The notes under the pieces are model-generated. The model made no database searches. It saw only the letters and a program-made list of their open reading frames with translations, and was not told the origin of the DNA. A program made the translations under genes and the position numbers. From Eucommia ulmoides (Eukaryota > Streptophyta > Magnoliopsida > Garryales > Eucommiaceae): 64,000 nt of DNA. Shown here piece after piece: positions 47,673 to 60,640 of this stretch; within the stretch, counting starts at the first letter, position 1, and each line of letters opens with the position of its first letter. The stretch covers positions 17,620,880 through 17,684,879 of the forward strand of contig CM028336.1 in assembly GCA_016647705.1 (NCBI GenBank), written 5' to 3'.

Positions 47673-49429
47673 ATTAATCCGAGAACTTAGGTCTAGTTAA
47701 ATAATTTTCTCAAGAACTTTAACAGTAGTTTAATTCATCAATATTTATAAAAAGATGTATAACCAACAAACAAAAATGAACAAAAAAGTATTATACATTT
47801 AATTTAGATCAAAAGCCTTTTATGAATCTAAATGTACTTCCACTAAATTTAGGTTTACTTTAGTTAATTAATAAAACTGAAGTTGACTCATCAAATGGAC
47901 CTCATTTTTGGGCTTTCAACTTCTTGGCCTCCATCACTTCATTGTCCATAATGGGCTTCTCAGTTTTTCTATCATCGTCGGGTCTCCTCTTCATCTTCTC
48001 AAAATTATAAATGTAAATAAAAATAATAAAAATAAGGGGATAAAGGGGGTCTAATATAAACTATCAGATTTACACAACTGAATATAAAAAATTAAGGGTA
48101 TTTTATAATGGGCCCCAAGGCCCATTATTAATTCATTCTTATACCAATGTAGTCATCTAAGTTTAGAGAAAAACCCAATTGGCATATGATTATTATTTGC
48201 TATATAGTAACATTTACATCACCCCATTCATTATGTTTTTGTTGACATTATTACTGTACAAACATTTGCATCTCCCCATTCATTATGTTGCTACTAACAT
48301 TGTTGCTGAGTAGTAACATTAGTATCCCATCATTTATTATGTTGTTGATGATGTAGTGAGAGAATATGTATTTGAATTTATCTTAAATAATAAACATATA
48401 GGTGGTGTTTTCTCAGTGTGAGCTTGCAAGCAATGGCCCATTTTAATTTTAATGGTAAAAATGAGGTTTTCTCTAATTTCCAAAAATTATTTCTAAACAT
48501 AATATCCATTTCCCTTAAGCTGGTGTAACCGTAGTAATATTAAAATAATAAAGAAATATACTATTAAAACACTTTTAAATATATACCTCTTCTAGTGCTT
48601 CAGTCTCAAAACCAGTAGTTTTTAAGGCTAATTTGAGTAGGATTTTTCGTGAGCGTTTAAACACGAACAATCATGTACAAGCAATTAGAATAGGCTGATT
48701 CTCTTAGAAGTGACACACGTGTCTCACCTTTGACAATATCCATACATAGAATCTCCAGAAAGAAAAGTGTTCTTTAGGTTTCCAAAATCTAATATAATCT
48801 AATCTCAAGAATTTAAGACATTTTTGATTATGAATTAAGGAGATAGCCGAATTCAAAATTAGTAGTGCAGATTAGGAACCAATTCTCACAAATAAAGAGA
48901 CTGAGAGAAAACAGGAGGGCGACTACTAGCTTGGCCAAATATGCGTGGGATAGGCCAATTGGCCTTACTCTCCTCATTAATATAGTCTAGGGTTCAAAAC
49001 CCTAGACCCTGTATTTTCCTATTTGTACTTTGGTCTTTGAATTTCTTAAGTTCAACATTACTGCTTAATTACTTTTCAAGAATCTTCTAACCTCATTTTC
49101 CTATTTTTGTGTGACCAATTAGGTTCATGCCAAAATATGGAAGGTGGAATTAATTAATGTTACTAATTCATTAACCAATAAAAAATCAGAACAATTCAAA
49201 TTTTTGCCCTTCTGCATGAAAACTATTTTTCCCCTTAAGGTTTTTCTCCGATTGCGTTTGATGGAGTCTCTCATGTCGCAACCATGTCTAGTCGGTAATA
49301 ATTTAACTAAGAGAACCCATCTCAAATGTGACATGTGTATTCTGCGATCTCTTTATCTGTGTACCCAAAAAGACCAACAAGATATGGTTAAGTTAAAAAC
49401 CTAGTCCAACCATATGTATTTTATTGATA
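47673..49429. other. Intergenic, with a small degenerate tandem repeat
   Basis: At 48209-48350 three units of 52-54 bp share AACATT...CC(C)ATTCATTATGTT. A palindrome TCTAGGGTT-CAA-AACCCTAGA lies at about 48987. No genes recognised. Confidence 0.4.
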
Positions 49430-50212
49430 ATATAATTCCTTGTAATACCTTATTGGAATCTCATCCCAATCATCAAACTGCTCTAACAAGAGGTTTGAGT
49501 GAATTATATTAAATTGAATCACATGGTCCATGCTTCATTTTTCTAAGAGTGATATATCCCTTCTTGCTACTCGTATATTACCATGCTTATCCCACCATAC
49601 CTAATAAATACCTTTGAAATTCCATGGTTAGATAAAAACACTTAGTATTATCAAAAGTATATTAACCCATACGTGTAACATACAATAACTCAAGGTCAAA
49701 AGTTCATATAGTACATCACACCTCAGATATCTTATTTTTACTCGAGTAAAACTAGCATGTAGGATATATAGGATGATTACATTTGGTCTCTTACTAGCAC
49801 TTAGTAAGTCTTCTTGTAGATGTTTTAGTATCTCATACTGATGGATTGAGACTTACCATTCTCAAAGAGATAATGTCAGATCAAGCTAGTCTAGACTGTT
49901 GAAGACACTTTTCAACAATCCAATGCCGACTAAGAATATTTACAATATCGAGATACCAAATGTATTTGGTCTCCTCTTATTTAATGACATTACATAGCCA
50001 GATGTTCTACTCAAGATTCTAGATCTACATTGATAATTTTTTTTTTTACAAATGCAAGCCTTAAATGCAAGATTACAAGATTGATACTTGGGATTAATAC
50101 TTGAGATTAAATATCAATAAATATGTTTTATTAATACTTGAGATTAAATCTTTTTACAGATGCAAGCCTTAAATGCAAGATTACAAGATTGATTATAGGG
50201 CTTACATCCAGC
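49430..50212 (-). mobile_element. Possible 3' LTR of the copia relic that follows
   Basis: On the minus strand, GTGCTAATGGGAGATTG (purine-rich, about 50228-50212) is followed by TGGATGTAAGCCC, the usual junction of a polypurine tract and LTR in some copia lineages. A 40-bp block (TGCAAGCCTTAAATGCAAGA) occurs twice (50053 and 50161). The far end of the LTR was not resolved. Confidence 0.3.
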
Positions 50213-52858
50213 AATCTCCCATTAGCACTATATTCAATCGAGAAAGTGTCGAATACCTATCTTTAGAAGATGATGATATAATTATTGCGAAGTCGTAGCC
50301 TTAGTGAGTGGATCGGCTACGTTATCGTTATAGCCTTAGTGAGTGGATCGGCTACATTATCTATTGTGTGTACTCTGATAATGTTGACATCATTTTTTTC
50401 GATGATTTCATGAATCAAATGGAAGTGCCGCTCTATATGTTTAGATTCCTGATGAGATCTTGGTTTTCTTGCTTGAGCTATATCATCATTGTTGTCACAA
50501 TACAGAGGTATCAATAACTCATGGTGGGATCTACCTGAAGTTTAGAAATGAACTTCTTAATCTATACACCTTCTTTAACTTTTGATAGGTGGAATTTGTC
50601 TATATATTCCCAAGCCGAATTTGATAGTATTCGAGTGTTTTAGTAATATTTAATTGCGTTTATGTTCGTTTCGATGTAAATCAGGTGTAGGGACGTAAAT
50701 GATCAATAATCAAGCAAATCGGTAGGAAATTGGGTAAAAAACAATCAAGAGGATCAAAGTTGATTGCAACATCTTCACCGCTACAACAGTGAAACGGTAG
50801 AAGGCCAACTGGTTGCCCACCGCTGCAGCAGTGAAATCTACTGCTGCAGCGGTCAAAGGCCAGCTGTTTTAAGATATTTTTTTAGATATTTTGATCCTTG
50901 TCTTATACCCCTTTGCTCTCCTACACCTAAAAAATAATGTTTTTGGGAGTGTTTTTGGAGCTCCAAACCCTATCAACCAAGATAAGATCACAAAGCCAAG
51001 AAGAAGAAACGTTCTCGAAGTGATTTTAGCGTCGGTTCTTCGGATAATGGATAGTCTCCTTGTTTATCTCTTTATTTCTTAGTTTTGGTTGATAGTTTTG
51101 TATATGTTTAGCTTATATATTGTTGTATATGTGGTCATGGCCATGAGAAACTAAACATATATTGTCTGGAGAGTGATTTGTGTATGAAAACATTGTTTGA
51201 ATAAATCAATATTTCGTTAATAATTGTTCATGTTTATCTGATTGTGTTTACCGTTTTGTTACTTTTATAGTATGCTTGTATTGGTATTGTAGTTGGTTTG
51301 AGAATGCGGGCTTTGACACTCGAGAGAGGTAACCTCAGATTTAGACTAGGGTTTAAACACAACGTGATGATCTAATGACTCGGGAAGGTGTTAGCAAATA
51401 TGCAATTCGTGAGGTTGGGGTGAGACTCATATGACTAAGTGTCGTATAGACGTTTGAGGGGGATTTCGGCGTTGACACAAAAGCACATATTCATTCACTT
51501 TACACTCGAGAGAGGTAGTGAGTGAGATTTCGATATCTAGATTGTCGGATAGTGTGAATGCTGTTAATGTAAACTAGATTGAATTAAACGCATTTAAATG
51601 AACGAAATTAATCCCTAGACAATTTACTCCCTTAAACGTCAATATTAGTATATTAGTTTAATTAACTTAGTTTAGTATATTATATTAACAAAAACTATAA
51701 ATTGAGTCGCCTAGATAAAGTTAAGTTATGACAATCGCGGTATTCAACGACCATCTAATCTAATCCCTATGGATACGACAACCCCTACTCTTTCCACTCT
51801 ACTAAAACTTAACCCGTACACTTGCGGTGAAAGTAGCGACGTAATATTTCCCTACCAGTTTCAACAAAAGTGGCAATGTATTCAGCCTTAGTAGTGGAAT
51901 CTGTAGTTGTAGATTGCTTACAACTCCTTCACCTAATGGCGCCATTATTTAGGATAAACATATATCCCAAAGTTAATTTCTGGTCATCCACATAGGATTG
52001 AAAATTTGAATCAGTATAGCCTTCAACTCCTAGTTCCCTTATTTCAAAGACTAGATTTATCCTTTGATATTCTCAAGTACTTGAGGATATATTTCACATC
52101 CTTCCAGTTTTTCAAACCTGAATCTGCCTAATACTTGTTGGTCAATCCAACAACATGACTAATATCGGGCCTATTACATTGTGTTGCGTACATAATACTT
52201 CCAATTGCCGAAGCATATGGAAATCCATTCATTGCAATCTTCTATTTAGAATATTGAGGACTCATCTACTTAGAGAGATGAATTCCAAATCGTTCTAGCA
52301 CTTTATCTATGTAATTGGATAAACTAAGCATCATTTTAGATTTATATCTATATATATAGGATGTTTCTCCTAAATCTTTTATGGAGCAATTTTTAGAAAG
52401 TCATACTTTTGTAGTTGATAACATTCCTACATCATTTCCAATCAGTAGAATGTCATAGACGTACAACACTAGGAAACATACTGTCTTTCCATCTATTTTA
52501 TTGTACAAGCATAGATCATCCATGTTTTCATGGTATCCAAACTATTTGACTACCTCATCAAAACATATGTTCCAACTCATAGAAGCTTGCTTAAGTTCAT
52601 AAATGGACTTCTGCAATTTGTATACCTTCTAAATTTCGCCTACGGGTACGAAGCCCTCTAGTTGATACATGTATATATGTTCCTCTATGTTTCCATTGAG
52701 GAAAGCCATTTTTATATTTATCTGCCAGATTTCATAGTCATGGTATGCAACTATACCCAATAAAATCCTGATAGATTTTAACATGACGATTGATAAAAAG
52801 GTCTTCTTATAATCTACTCTTTGACGCTAAGTGTATCCTTTTTGTAGATACGTCATTT
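50213..52858 (-). pseudogene. Copia RT/RNase H relic, split by a solo LTR
   Basis: Minus strand from 52858: KGYT, VDYKKTFLSIVMLKSIRILL, NIKMAFLNGNIEEHIYMYQ, KLQKSIYELKQASMSWN. The catalytic motif is changed from YVDD to YVYD (DILLIGNDVG follows, about 52460). YATQCNRPDISHVVGL and the start of RNase H (DSTTKAEYIA) follow at 51880. RNase H resumes beyond the inserted LTR with EGVWIKKFI-like wording and IPLYCDNNDDIAQARKPRSH, HIERHFHLI, NVADPLTKA (50514-50317). A 35-bp tandem duplication at 50296-50365 overlaps its 3' end. Confidence 0.75.
50622..51866 (+). mobile_element. Probable solo LTR of a gypsy (Tat/Athila-like) element
   Basis: Interrupts the RNase H relic. It starts near TGATAGTATTCGAGTG and ends CAGTTTCAACA. 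Near the 3' end are phrases typical of such LTRs (TAATCCCTATGGATACGACA, CCGTACACTTGCGGTG). ACTCGAGAGAGGTA occurs twice inside. No clear target duplication, so the left boundary is uncertain by tens of bases. Confidence 0.5.
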
Positions 52859-54472
52859 TGACCGTCCCGCAAAATTTTTATACTTTATTTTATTTTTATT
52901 TTGAAAAAAATAAAAAATAAATAAAAAAAAATAGAGAAAAAAGAAAATAAAAAATGAAAAAAGAAAAGAAAGATAAAAGAAAACAAGAAAAAAAAAATTG
53001 AAAAAAAAAATAGAAAATAAAATATTTTTTTGTCAAGATGGGATTAAGTTTCATTTTCTCTTGCCTTTTAAGTTTTGTTTCCTTTTTCTCGTCGAATTGG
53101 GATTAGGGTTTCCTAAGGTTTTTAAGATTTTTCACTCCCCATCCTTATTATAAATAGGACCCTCTTCCCATAGTTTAGACATAAAAAAATTAAGAGAGAA
53201 ACCTTTCAGAGACATTCAGAAATTGAGAGAAAAAATTCTTAGAGAGTGATTCTCATCGTAAATCTTTTCGGGAAGCTGTCTACGCGAGAGAAAAGCCTGA
53301 GTATCGGGATTCTTGGCCTAGAACATGTATGTTTTCTAATTTTTTTTCAGTTTATTTTATTCTCTTCGCAATTTAAATTCCTGCAAGTTTTATTTTTTTT
53401 ATTGTCTGATGACTCGATGAAAAACGCTAAGATAAGGTTTTCCATTCTCGATCTGAATCTTTGAGCGTTTAGACGAGGACACCTGTATACCCACTGTTTA
53501 TTTATTTATTTTATTTTGTTTCTTTTCCGTTTGCCGTCTCTCTCTCTCTCTCTCTCTCTCTCCCTCTCCAATACCGGCAACCACCCCCACTGAAAACACT
53601 CAAATCCACTTTGTCACGGATGACCGACAACCCACAACCGACCACCTACTCACCAAATGACGGTGGTCGTCAACCCACTTCGACGGCTCACACGCTTACA
53701 CCGAGACACACACATACTTTAACGTTGGAACGAACAACCGAACAACACACACTCATTGTTGAACAAAAACCCACGAACGACACCCACATATACACTGTCG
53801 ATCGCCATCGTCGGATAGACTGGAAAATACACAACACACACACGATCGCAGGCATGAACAGTTGGAGAGACAACCAACATACCCCGTCGACTCTCACACA
53901 CACTCATGAAATCAACAAAAACCCACACCGCCGGCGACCAAATACACACACAAAGCATAGACAACACACATACACACACTTACTGGACGAATGGACGGCG
54001 ACGAGCAGCTCACACTGCGGACCGATCCCACACCGACAAAGACGACGCCACACCTCTCTTTCTCCTCCGTTTCCTGTTTCTGATTTGCTTCTTCATCCTC
54101 TTCTCGATTCTTCCTCTCATTTTCTCCCGTGTGTGTGGGTGTGGATATATATATATATATATATAGGCTGAACAAAGGAAGCCCAAGTGGCCGGCTCCCT
54201 TCATCTCCTTATTTATTTTTTTATTTTTTTTGGATAGCTTCTTGGACAAGCTTTGGCTCAATTTATACTTACACCCCCTGACTTTTGTTTTTTTTTTCTT
54301 TAGATATTAATTAAACCAATTGCTAATTTTTAATGTTAATTTTTTTTTTTTTTTACGAATTAACTCCTCAAATTTAAAATTAAATAATAATTAACAGCAT
54401 CAACCTCATTATTTCCGAAATATTTTAAAACGCAACTAAAATTATACGTATGTCAAAGATTGGGATCTTACA
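52859..54472 (+). mobile_element. Possible solo LTR with TATA box and low-complexity interior
   Basis: TG...CA bounded (TGACCGTCCCGC...GGGATCTTACA). It has an A-rich stretch (52890-53030), a TATA box (TATAAATAGGACC, 53149), a CT run (53537-53569), a CACACA-rich segment (53680-53990) and an AT run (54144-54165). The ORF 53611-54171 is His/Thr/Arg low complexity and not credible as a gene. Flanking 5-mers do not match, so the element call is tentative. Confidence 0.35.
53537..53569 (+). repeat. (CT)n microsatellite
   Basis: About 14 CT units followed by CCCTCTCC, in the possible LTR at 52859-54472. Confidence 0.9.
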
Positions 54473-55429
54473 CTATCCTTGAGCACACCCAGTCATTGAA
54501 GGGTGGTGTACTCCTCTTCAAGATGTCTTGACATTAGGCTCATACTTCTTGATCTTCTATAACTTCTCGTGTATTGCAGTGACTTGGTCATATCAATTGT
54601 TTTTCTTGTCGGTCCCTCACCAATCTATGTGATCTTGACTGGGAACCCAATGAAGTCTCTAATGAGCTACCAAAGTCATTGGTATATATGTTTCCTGCTC
54701 GACTTGTTTGTCAAGCATTCATAAGGGCTACAACATTGTTTAGTACGCGATTTATCGTCTTTTGAGACCGAGATTATTGTACATGTGGGCAGAACCTAGA
54801 ATGAACAATGCGTGTTTTCTTGGGCTTGGGGGGCCCTTTGTTCATCTCGGTACACAAGATCTTCGTGAAAGAGCTTTTCCAATTGTTTCTTTCAAAGTCG
54901 TTATACCTCACACCTTAGGTTTTGTCATACTCTTATCAATTCGTCCTCTCGACACTACTCCTATCAGGCTATCCATTATTTGTCTATGATGGCTTGTGCC
55001 TTGATGTATGGAGGCATATAACCAGCATGCAATGAGGGTTGTGGTGCCAATTGAGTATGTACAATCAACTATTGTATGCTTTGCAAATTCATCCTTGAGA
55101 TATCTAGATATCTCTCTTAATCTCCAACAGTACTGCCTAGGAATTGCAAGATAGACCTGCGCTCGGATCCACGCTATGAATCTGTTGTCGTTCGGTTTGT
55201 TGATCACTAGTTATGAGTCGAGATCAAAGGGTGACCATTAAATTTCTCAAAAAGTGAGAAACAATAAATTATTCCCATAGACGGTGTCAGTCTAATGATG
55301 ACTGAATTTGGATTGTCATTTACGGAACACCTCCAATCTAGAATATGACATTCTTAAGTTTATGTTCCTATAGAATAATTCACACGCGAGCGGGCCTATA
55401 AGCTTGCATCTCCAATATGAAAAATCAAT
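54473..55429. other. Unassigned
   Basis: A 99-codon minus-strand ORF (55207-54908, MINKPNDNRFIAWIRAQVYL...) has ordinary composition but no family signature I know. It may be part of a retrotransposon gag or captured sequence. Confidence 0.3.
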
Positions 55430-56115
55430 AGAGAGTTGCCCAAGAAGAAACAGTAACCAGTGGTTGAACGTTTGTCAGTAGGATCTTCGGTCCAGTCAGC
55501 ATCAGAATAAGTTTGTAAGGAAGGAACAGACTGGGCCGATAAATGAAGTTCATGAAATAAGGTGCCATTAACATACTGAGTAATGAGTGGTCCAAGGAGT
55601 GGACAAGAACTGACTTGCTTTATGGACAAAATAGGTAATGTCCGAGCGAGTAATTGTGAGATATACCAAACTTCTAATAAGTTGGTGATAGAAAGTGACG
55701 TCCAGGATAAGAGAGCCATCTAGTGAAACAAGTCTGATATTCGACTCTAGATGAGTGTTGGTAGTGGTGGAGTTAATTATGCCTGTCTTGGAAAGAAGGT
55801 TAGATGCATATTTGGATTGGGAGAAAAATATCCATCTGAACCAGTTGAAACTTCGAGACCGAGAAAATAAGTGAGCACACCAATGTATTTCATCTTGAAT
55901 TGACCACTGAGAAATTTTTTGAGTTCAGAGATTCCGTGTAGATCGTCTCCTGTAATGATCATGTCGTTCACATATAGTAGAAGGAAGATAATGCCATTCT
56001 CAGTTTGGAGTAGAAGGAGGATAATGCCATTCTCAGTTTGACGAATAAATAAGCAAGAATCATGAGCGCAGGATTTGAACTGGAACTGGTGGATGGTGGG
56101 GTTTGAGGTGGTCAA
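55430..56115 (-). pseudogene. RT/RNase H fragment of copia element 2
   Basis: Minus-strand frames read HDSCLFIRQTENGI, then a 33-bp in-frame duplication (55977-56042) repeating TENGII(L/F)LLL. The RT motif is changed to YVND (element 1 has YVDD). [27 protein letters not shown] and, after a shift, TLFHELHLSAQSVPSLQTYS, DADWTEDPTDKRSTTGYC follow. Closely parallel to element 1 at 13500-14130. Confidence 0.85.
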
Positions 56116-56709
56116 TGAGGAAAAACCTTAGATATCGTCGTTGAATTGTATGAACAATACACAACAAAGTATACCATATAATATGAATTTGGAGAAACTA
56201 ATGTCACGAATGGATTCAGAACACTGAAATTATCCAGGAATCGGTCTGTAATCGTGAAGAAGCGTTTGATGAACCCTTCAACCAGTCAAACCACCGTGAT
56301 GAACCAAATGAATAATATAAACATAACTATACTATACGATCCAAATTTGAGTAAACAAAGGTCACATATGGATTCAGAATGCCAAAATTAGCCAAGAGCC
56401 GGTATTAGATCTCCAAGAACCGATAAAAAAAACGAGTGAACTCGCTAAATAAAATTCAATCTCTGAACTAGTCAATAGGAGCCATTAATTAGGGCTGATG
56501 TGGTATGGGTGCTGACGTGGAAAGAAAAGATCCAGAATTGGATGACATGGCACTAGGCCTCTCCAAAAAGCCCGAAGCCCGTGGCTACCCGAATCCCACG
56601 GGGCTTGGCTTGGCCCGAGCCCGAAGTAGGGCCGCCCGGTTGGACTTGGGCTTTGAATATTTTATAGAAGCCCGATCCGAAGCCCGAAAATCGGGCTACC
56701 CAAGGCCCG

Positions 56710-56734
<25 letters not shown>
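56710..56734 (+). repeat. (AT)n microsatellite in the hAT left arm
   Basis: Perfect AT run between the GCCC-rich subterminal zone and the inner inverted arm. A second AT run lies at 56961-56990. Confidence 0.9.
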
Positions 56735-56741
<7 letters not shown>

Positions 56742-56958
56742 CAAAATAGTTAATTTTTTTTTTTTTACAAATGGTTGAAGGGAAAAAGAATTGAACACTA
56801 GACCTCTCATTAGAAAATCAATCTTACTAATCAAGTAACCATTTGGCTACAAATCTTGGTTATGCATAAATATCTAGTGGAAAGAGTTAAAGAGTAATGT
56901 TGAATTGTTAAAAATATTTTTTTGACTTTATTAATATAAGACTTAATTTTTTGAACTT

Positions 56959-56993
<35 letters not shown>

Positions 56994-57025
56994 CACCTAA
57001 TATAAAAAATATATAATATAATATA

Positions 57026-57863
57026 GGAAAAAGTACAATTTAAACCCTCTACCTATTGACATATTTCTAAGTGATCCCTCTAAGTTTCGGCGTTTCATTT
57101 CAAACCCTCTACGTATCGAAATGGTTTTAATTGGTCATTCCGTTAGAGATTCTGTTAAAGCTAACAGAATCTTGGGGCAAAATGGTCTTTTTATAGTTTT
57201 TAATTTTTTTTTTTATTTCCTCTCTCTCTCATTCCTTTCCTCGCCATCAAGCAGGAGGTGAACTCACCCCTTGCAACCTCCCTCATTTTCACCCCCGCAA
57301 CAAGGGGTGTTTTCACCTCCTGTAATAGGGGTGGGTTCACCCCCTGCAACAGGGGGTGGATCACCCCCTGTTACGAGGGTGAGTTCACCCCCTACAACAG
57401 AGGGTGGATCACCCTCGTAACAGGGGGTGATTTCACCCCCTGTTGTAGGGGGTGGAACTCACCCCCATTATAGGGGGTGAAACCACCCCCTGTGACAGGG
57501 TGCGGATCACCCCCTAATAGGGGGTGCCACCCCTGCTACGGGGGTGAGTTCCACCCCCTGTTACAGGGGTGAAAACACCTTCTCTTACAGGGGTGAGAGA
57601 GAGGGAAGGAGGGAGAGAAAGGAAGAGAAGGAAGAAAGAGAAATATCAAAAAAAGAAAAAAAATAATTAAAAATGATTAAAAAATAAAAAAACATAATAT
57701 GACGCATTTACCCCTGAGATTCTGTTAGCTTTAACAGAATCTCTAGCGAAAAGACCAATTAAAGCTGTTTCGATACGTAGAGGGTTTGAAATGAAACGCC
57801 GAAACTTAGAAGAACTACTTATAAGTGTATCAATAGTTAGAGGGTCTAAATTGTACTTTTTCC
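57026..57863. mobile_element. 838-bp foldback (Mutator-like) element inside the hAT
   Basis: Inverted arms of about 150 bp: GGAAAAAGTACAATTTA(A/G)ACCC at 57026, and its inverse ending 57863, roughly 85-90% identical by eye. The same 14-bp AT word (TATAATATAATATA) flanks both sides (57012-57025, 57864-57877), consistent with a 9-11 bp Mutator-type duplication in simple sequence. Each arm ends internally with a small palindrome GATTCTGTTAAAGCTAACAG. No transposase; the core is a palindromic minisatellite. Confidence 0.75.
57252..57595. repeat. Palindromic C-rich minisatellite
   Basis: About 14 units averaging 24-25 bp, each an inverted repeat of the form CACCCCCTGTTACAGGGGGTG joined by TTCA/GATC-type spacers, with small variations. 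Each unit can form its own hairpin, and any arm can pair with any other. The ORF at 57258-57473 is only a translation of the repeat. Confidence 0.9.
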
Positions 57864-57991
57864 TATAATATAATATAACAATTAACACACACACATACAC
57901 ATATATATAAATAAAAAATATAATAATAATATAACTATAAATTAAAAATACACATATATATAATTATATAAATAAAAAAAGTACACACATT

Positions 57992-58200
57992 TGTCATGAC
58001 ATGACAAATGCGTAAGAAAGTTTTTTACATTGCCCCCCCTAATCTAGTAAGTGTAAGAATTTATTTTAAAGTCATTAATTATTTACTAATAAAAGGTCAT
58101 GACATGACAAATGTGAAATGTGTACGAAAATTTCTTACATTGCTCCCTAATCTAGTAAGTGTAAGATTTTTTTTTTTTTTGTTAAAGTCATTAGTCATTT
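57992..58200 (+). repeat. 103-bp tandem duplication upstream of the hAT transposase
   Basis: Two copies (from 57993 and 58096) begin GTCATGACATGACAAATG and end TTACTAATAAAAG or close variants. A 22-bp repeat (AAAGAATTGACCGTTT) follows at 58208-58250. Confidence 0.75.
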
Positions 58201-58564
58201 AGCTAATAAAAGAATTGACCGTTTATTGGTTAAAGAATTGACCGTTTGTGATTTTGTGTGTAGAAATTTGATATTAAAATTACATTATACCCCCCTTTAT
58301 TTACATTTGTCATCCCTCTTAAAAACAATATAAATAACTCCATCTAATTTTATTTCTTCCACATCAACTCTCAAACTCTCGCTATTTACATACTTCAACA
58401 TTTTATTTTTTTCACAATTGTTAAGTGTTCAATTCAAGGCTTTCGGAAGTGCAAGATATTGTCAAACATCCTTCACCATCTTCAACTATTTGTTCCATTT
58501 TTGGTAACATTAATTTAATTTCTTACTATTATATTGTTGATTATTTATTTATTCATATTTACTA

Positions 58565-60640
58565 ATGACTAACATGAATTTTAATTTCGTTTCATCTATA
58601 GATAAGGATCAAGAACTTCATGAATTTGAAGTTGGATCCTCATTGTCAGTTCAATTAGATTCAATTGAAACTAATGCAACTAATACCCCTAATACTACAT
58701 GTGCGTCACATACTGTAACTTCATCATCCGTTCATGGAAGAAAAAAAATCTGATGTTTGGGAACATTTTGAAATTATAGTAGTTAATAATAATGGGGTTG
58801 TAGAAACAAAAACTAAATGCACAGTTTGTAATAATTTATTATGTGGTGACTCATCTAAAGGCACTACTCATTTAAGAAGGCATTTACTTGCACATAAAAA
58901 ATAAGTTCAAAAACAAGAGAACAATACTAAAAGTCACTCTAACTTGGTTATTGGTAGTAGTGGTAATTTATCAACATTTTCTTACAATAAACAAGTAGCC
59001 CGTGAAGAAATTACTGATTACATTGTTAGAGCTGAGCAATCATTTATATTTGTAGAAAAACGTGATTTTTCAAGAATGATACAAAGATATTTTGTTTCAC
59101 AATTTAAAGGACTTTCAGTCACAACGGCTAAAAGAGATATAATGAAAAAAATATAATTTGCAAAAATAAAATTTGATTTTTTTTTCAAAATTATAATGGT
59201 CAGATTTATTTGACTTGTGATCTTTGGACATCTCTACAACATATTGATTATATGTCATTAACTGCTCATTACATAGATTATGATTGGAATTTGAATAAAA
59301 AAATTATTTCTTTTAAAATGATTGAAACTCCTCACACATGTTATATAATAGCCAATGAAATATTTGGGGAATTGAATTCTTGGGGTGTTAAAGACAAAAT
59401 ATTTTCAATTTCTTTTGACAACGCTTTTAACAATGATGTTTCTCAGAGATATCTTAAAAATTATTTGGATTTGCCACTTAAGGGTAGTTTATTTCACGTT
59501 TGGTGTTGTGCTCATATTTTAAATATATTTGTACAAGACGGATTATTAATTTTAAATAATTCTATTGAAAAAATTAAGGCTATTGTTCGTCATATTAATT
59601 CTTCACAAGCACGTTATGAATTGTATAGAAAATGCACTCAAACGGTGAATATGAAGAGAAAAAACATATTTAGTGATGTATCTTATAGGTGGAATTCTAC
59701 ATATGAGCTTCTAAAAACTCCAATAAAATATAAAAAGGCTATAGATTTATTTTGTACTGAATTAGTACAAACCTCTCGTCAATCGTTGATGGTACATCCT
59801 AATGAGACTGATTGGACTGTAGTTGAAATTGTACATGATTTTTTGCTTGTCTTTGAAGATTCCACTATTTTTTTTTAAGCATATGAGCATCTTGATTTAT
59901 TTACTGATGTTTTATTTAGTATGAGAGAATTTTTTATAAATATTGAGGAGAAAAATTACCCGAAATTTACATAATGGCTATAGTTTTAGACCCTAGATAT
60001 AAATTTGAAGCCTAGGAAGTTGGTTAGAAACAATTTTTAAACATATTCTTGATTTTCCCACACGATATTTGTCTATTGTTAGAAGTTCACTTTTCAACTT
60101 ATACAAACATTATAAAAGAATTGTTGGTACTAATGCAACTTCAGTACATGCCTCAGGCTCTACTCCTATTCCATCATCAAATAATATAATAGGAGGAGCC
60201 CTAGCAATATGGAAATACAAAAAATCACAATCTGACATGTGTGGTAGCAGTAACTCAACTGAATTGCAACGCTACCTTGATGCACAACTTATTGATAGTT
60301 ATGACGAAAATTTTGATATATTGGCCTGATGGAAATCTTAAGAACAAAAAATTCCAATTCTTTCCACTATGGCCTGTGGCATACTAATGGTTTCAGTTTC
60401 GACTGTTGCATCAGAAGCAACTTTTAGTACAAGTGGTAGAACTGTATCAATAACTCGTAGTAGTCTTAATCCAGAAACTGTGCAAGCTTTGATATGTCTA
60501 AAAGATTGAAAACTTGCGGAGCAGAGGTAACAAGAACAAGACAGAATAAATGCACTTAATGAAGACTTACTGAATTTAAAATTATCAAAATCATCATTTA
60601 TGGAAGATAATTCTTTAGATGAAGACGGTGATTGAAGATC
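58565..60640 (+). pseudogene. hAT transposase (BED finger to C-terminal dimerisation domain), broken
   Basis: Ser/Thr-rich start, then a frame slip at an A-run (about 58739-58748) before a BED-type zinc finger (SDVWEHFEI, CTVCNNLL, GTTHLRRHLLAH). The transposase core follows: TCDLWTSLQHIDYMSLTAHY (first Asp block, 59210), ISFDNAFNND (second Asp block), HVWCCAHILNIFVQDGL, YRWNSTYELL. The hAT C-terminal dimerisation domain lies at 60250-60510 (YDENFDILA, STMACGILMVSVSTVASEAT, RSSLNPETVQALICL), with TGG to TGA or TAG changes at conserved Trp positions. At least six stops or shifts. Confidence 0.85.

Noticed and set aside
53611..54171. 186-codon plus-strand ORF and overlapping minus ORFs
   Set aside because: His/Thr/Arg and Cys/Val repeats arise from a CACACA-rich stretch; no domain, no homologue I recognise, and it ends in an AT microsatellite.
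57258..57473. 71-codon ORF with repeating Gly-Trp-Ile-Thr-Pro words
   Set aside because: It is a direct translation of the palindromic minisatellite.
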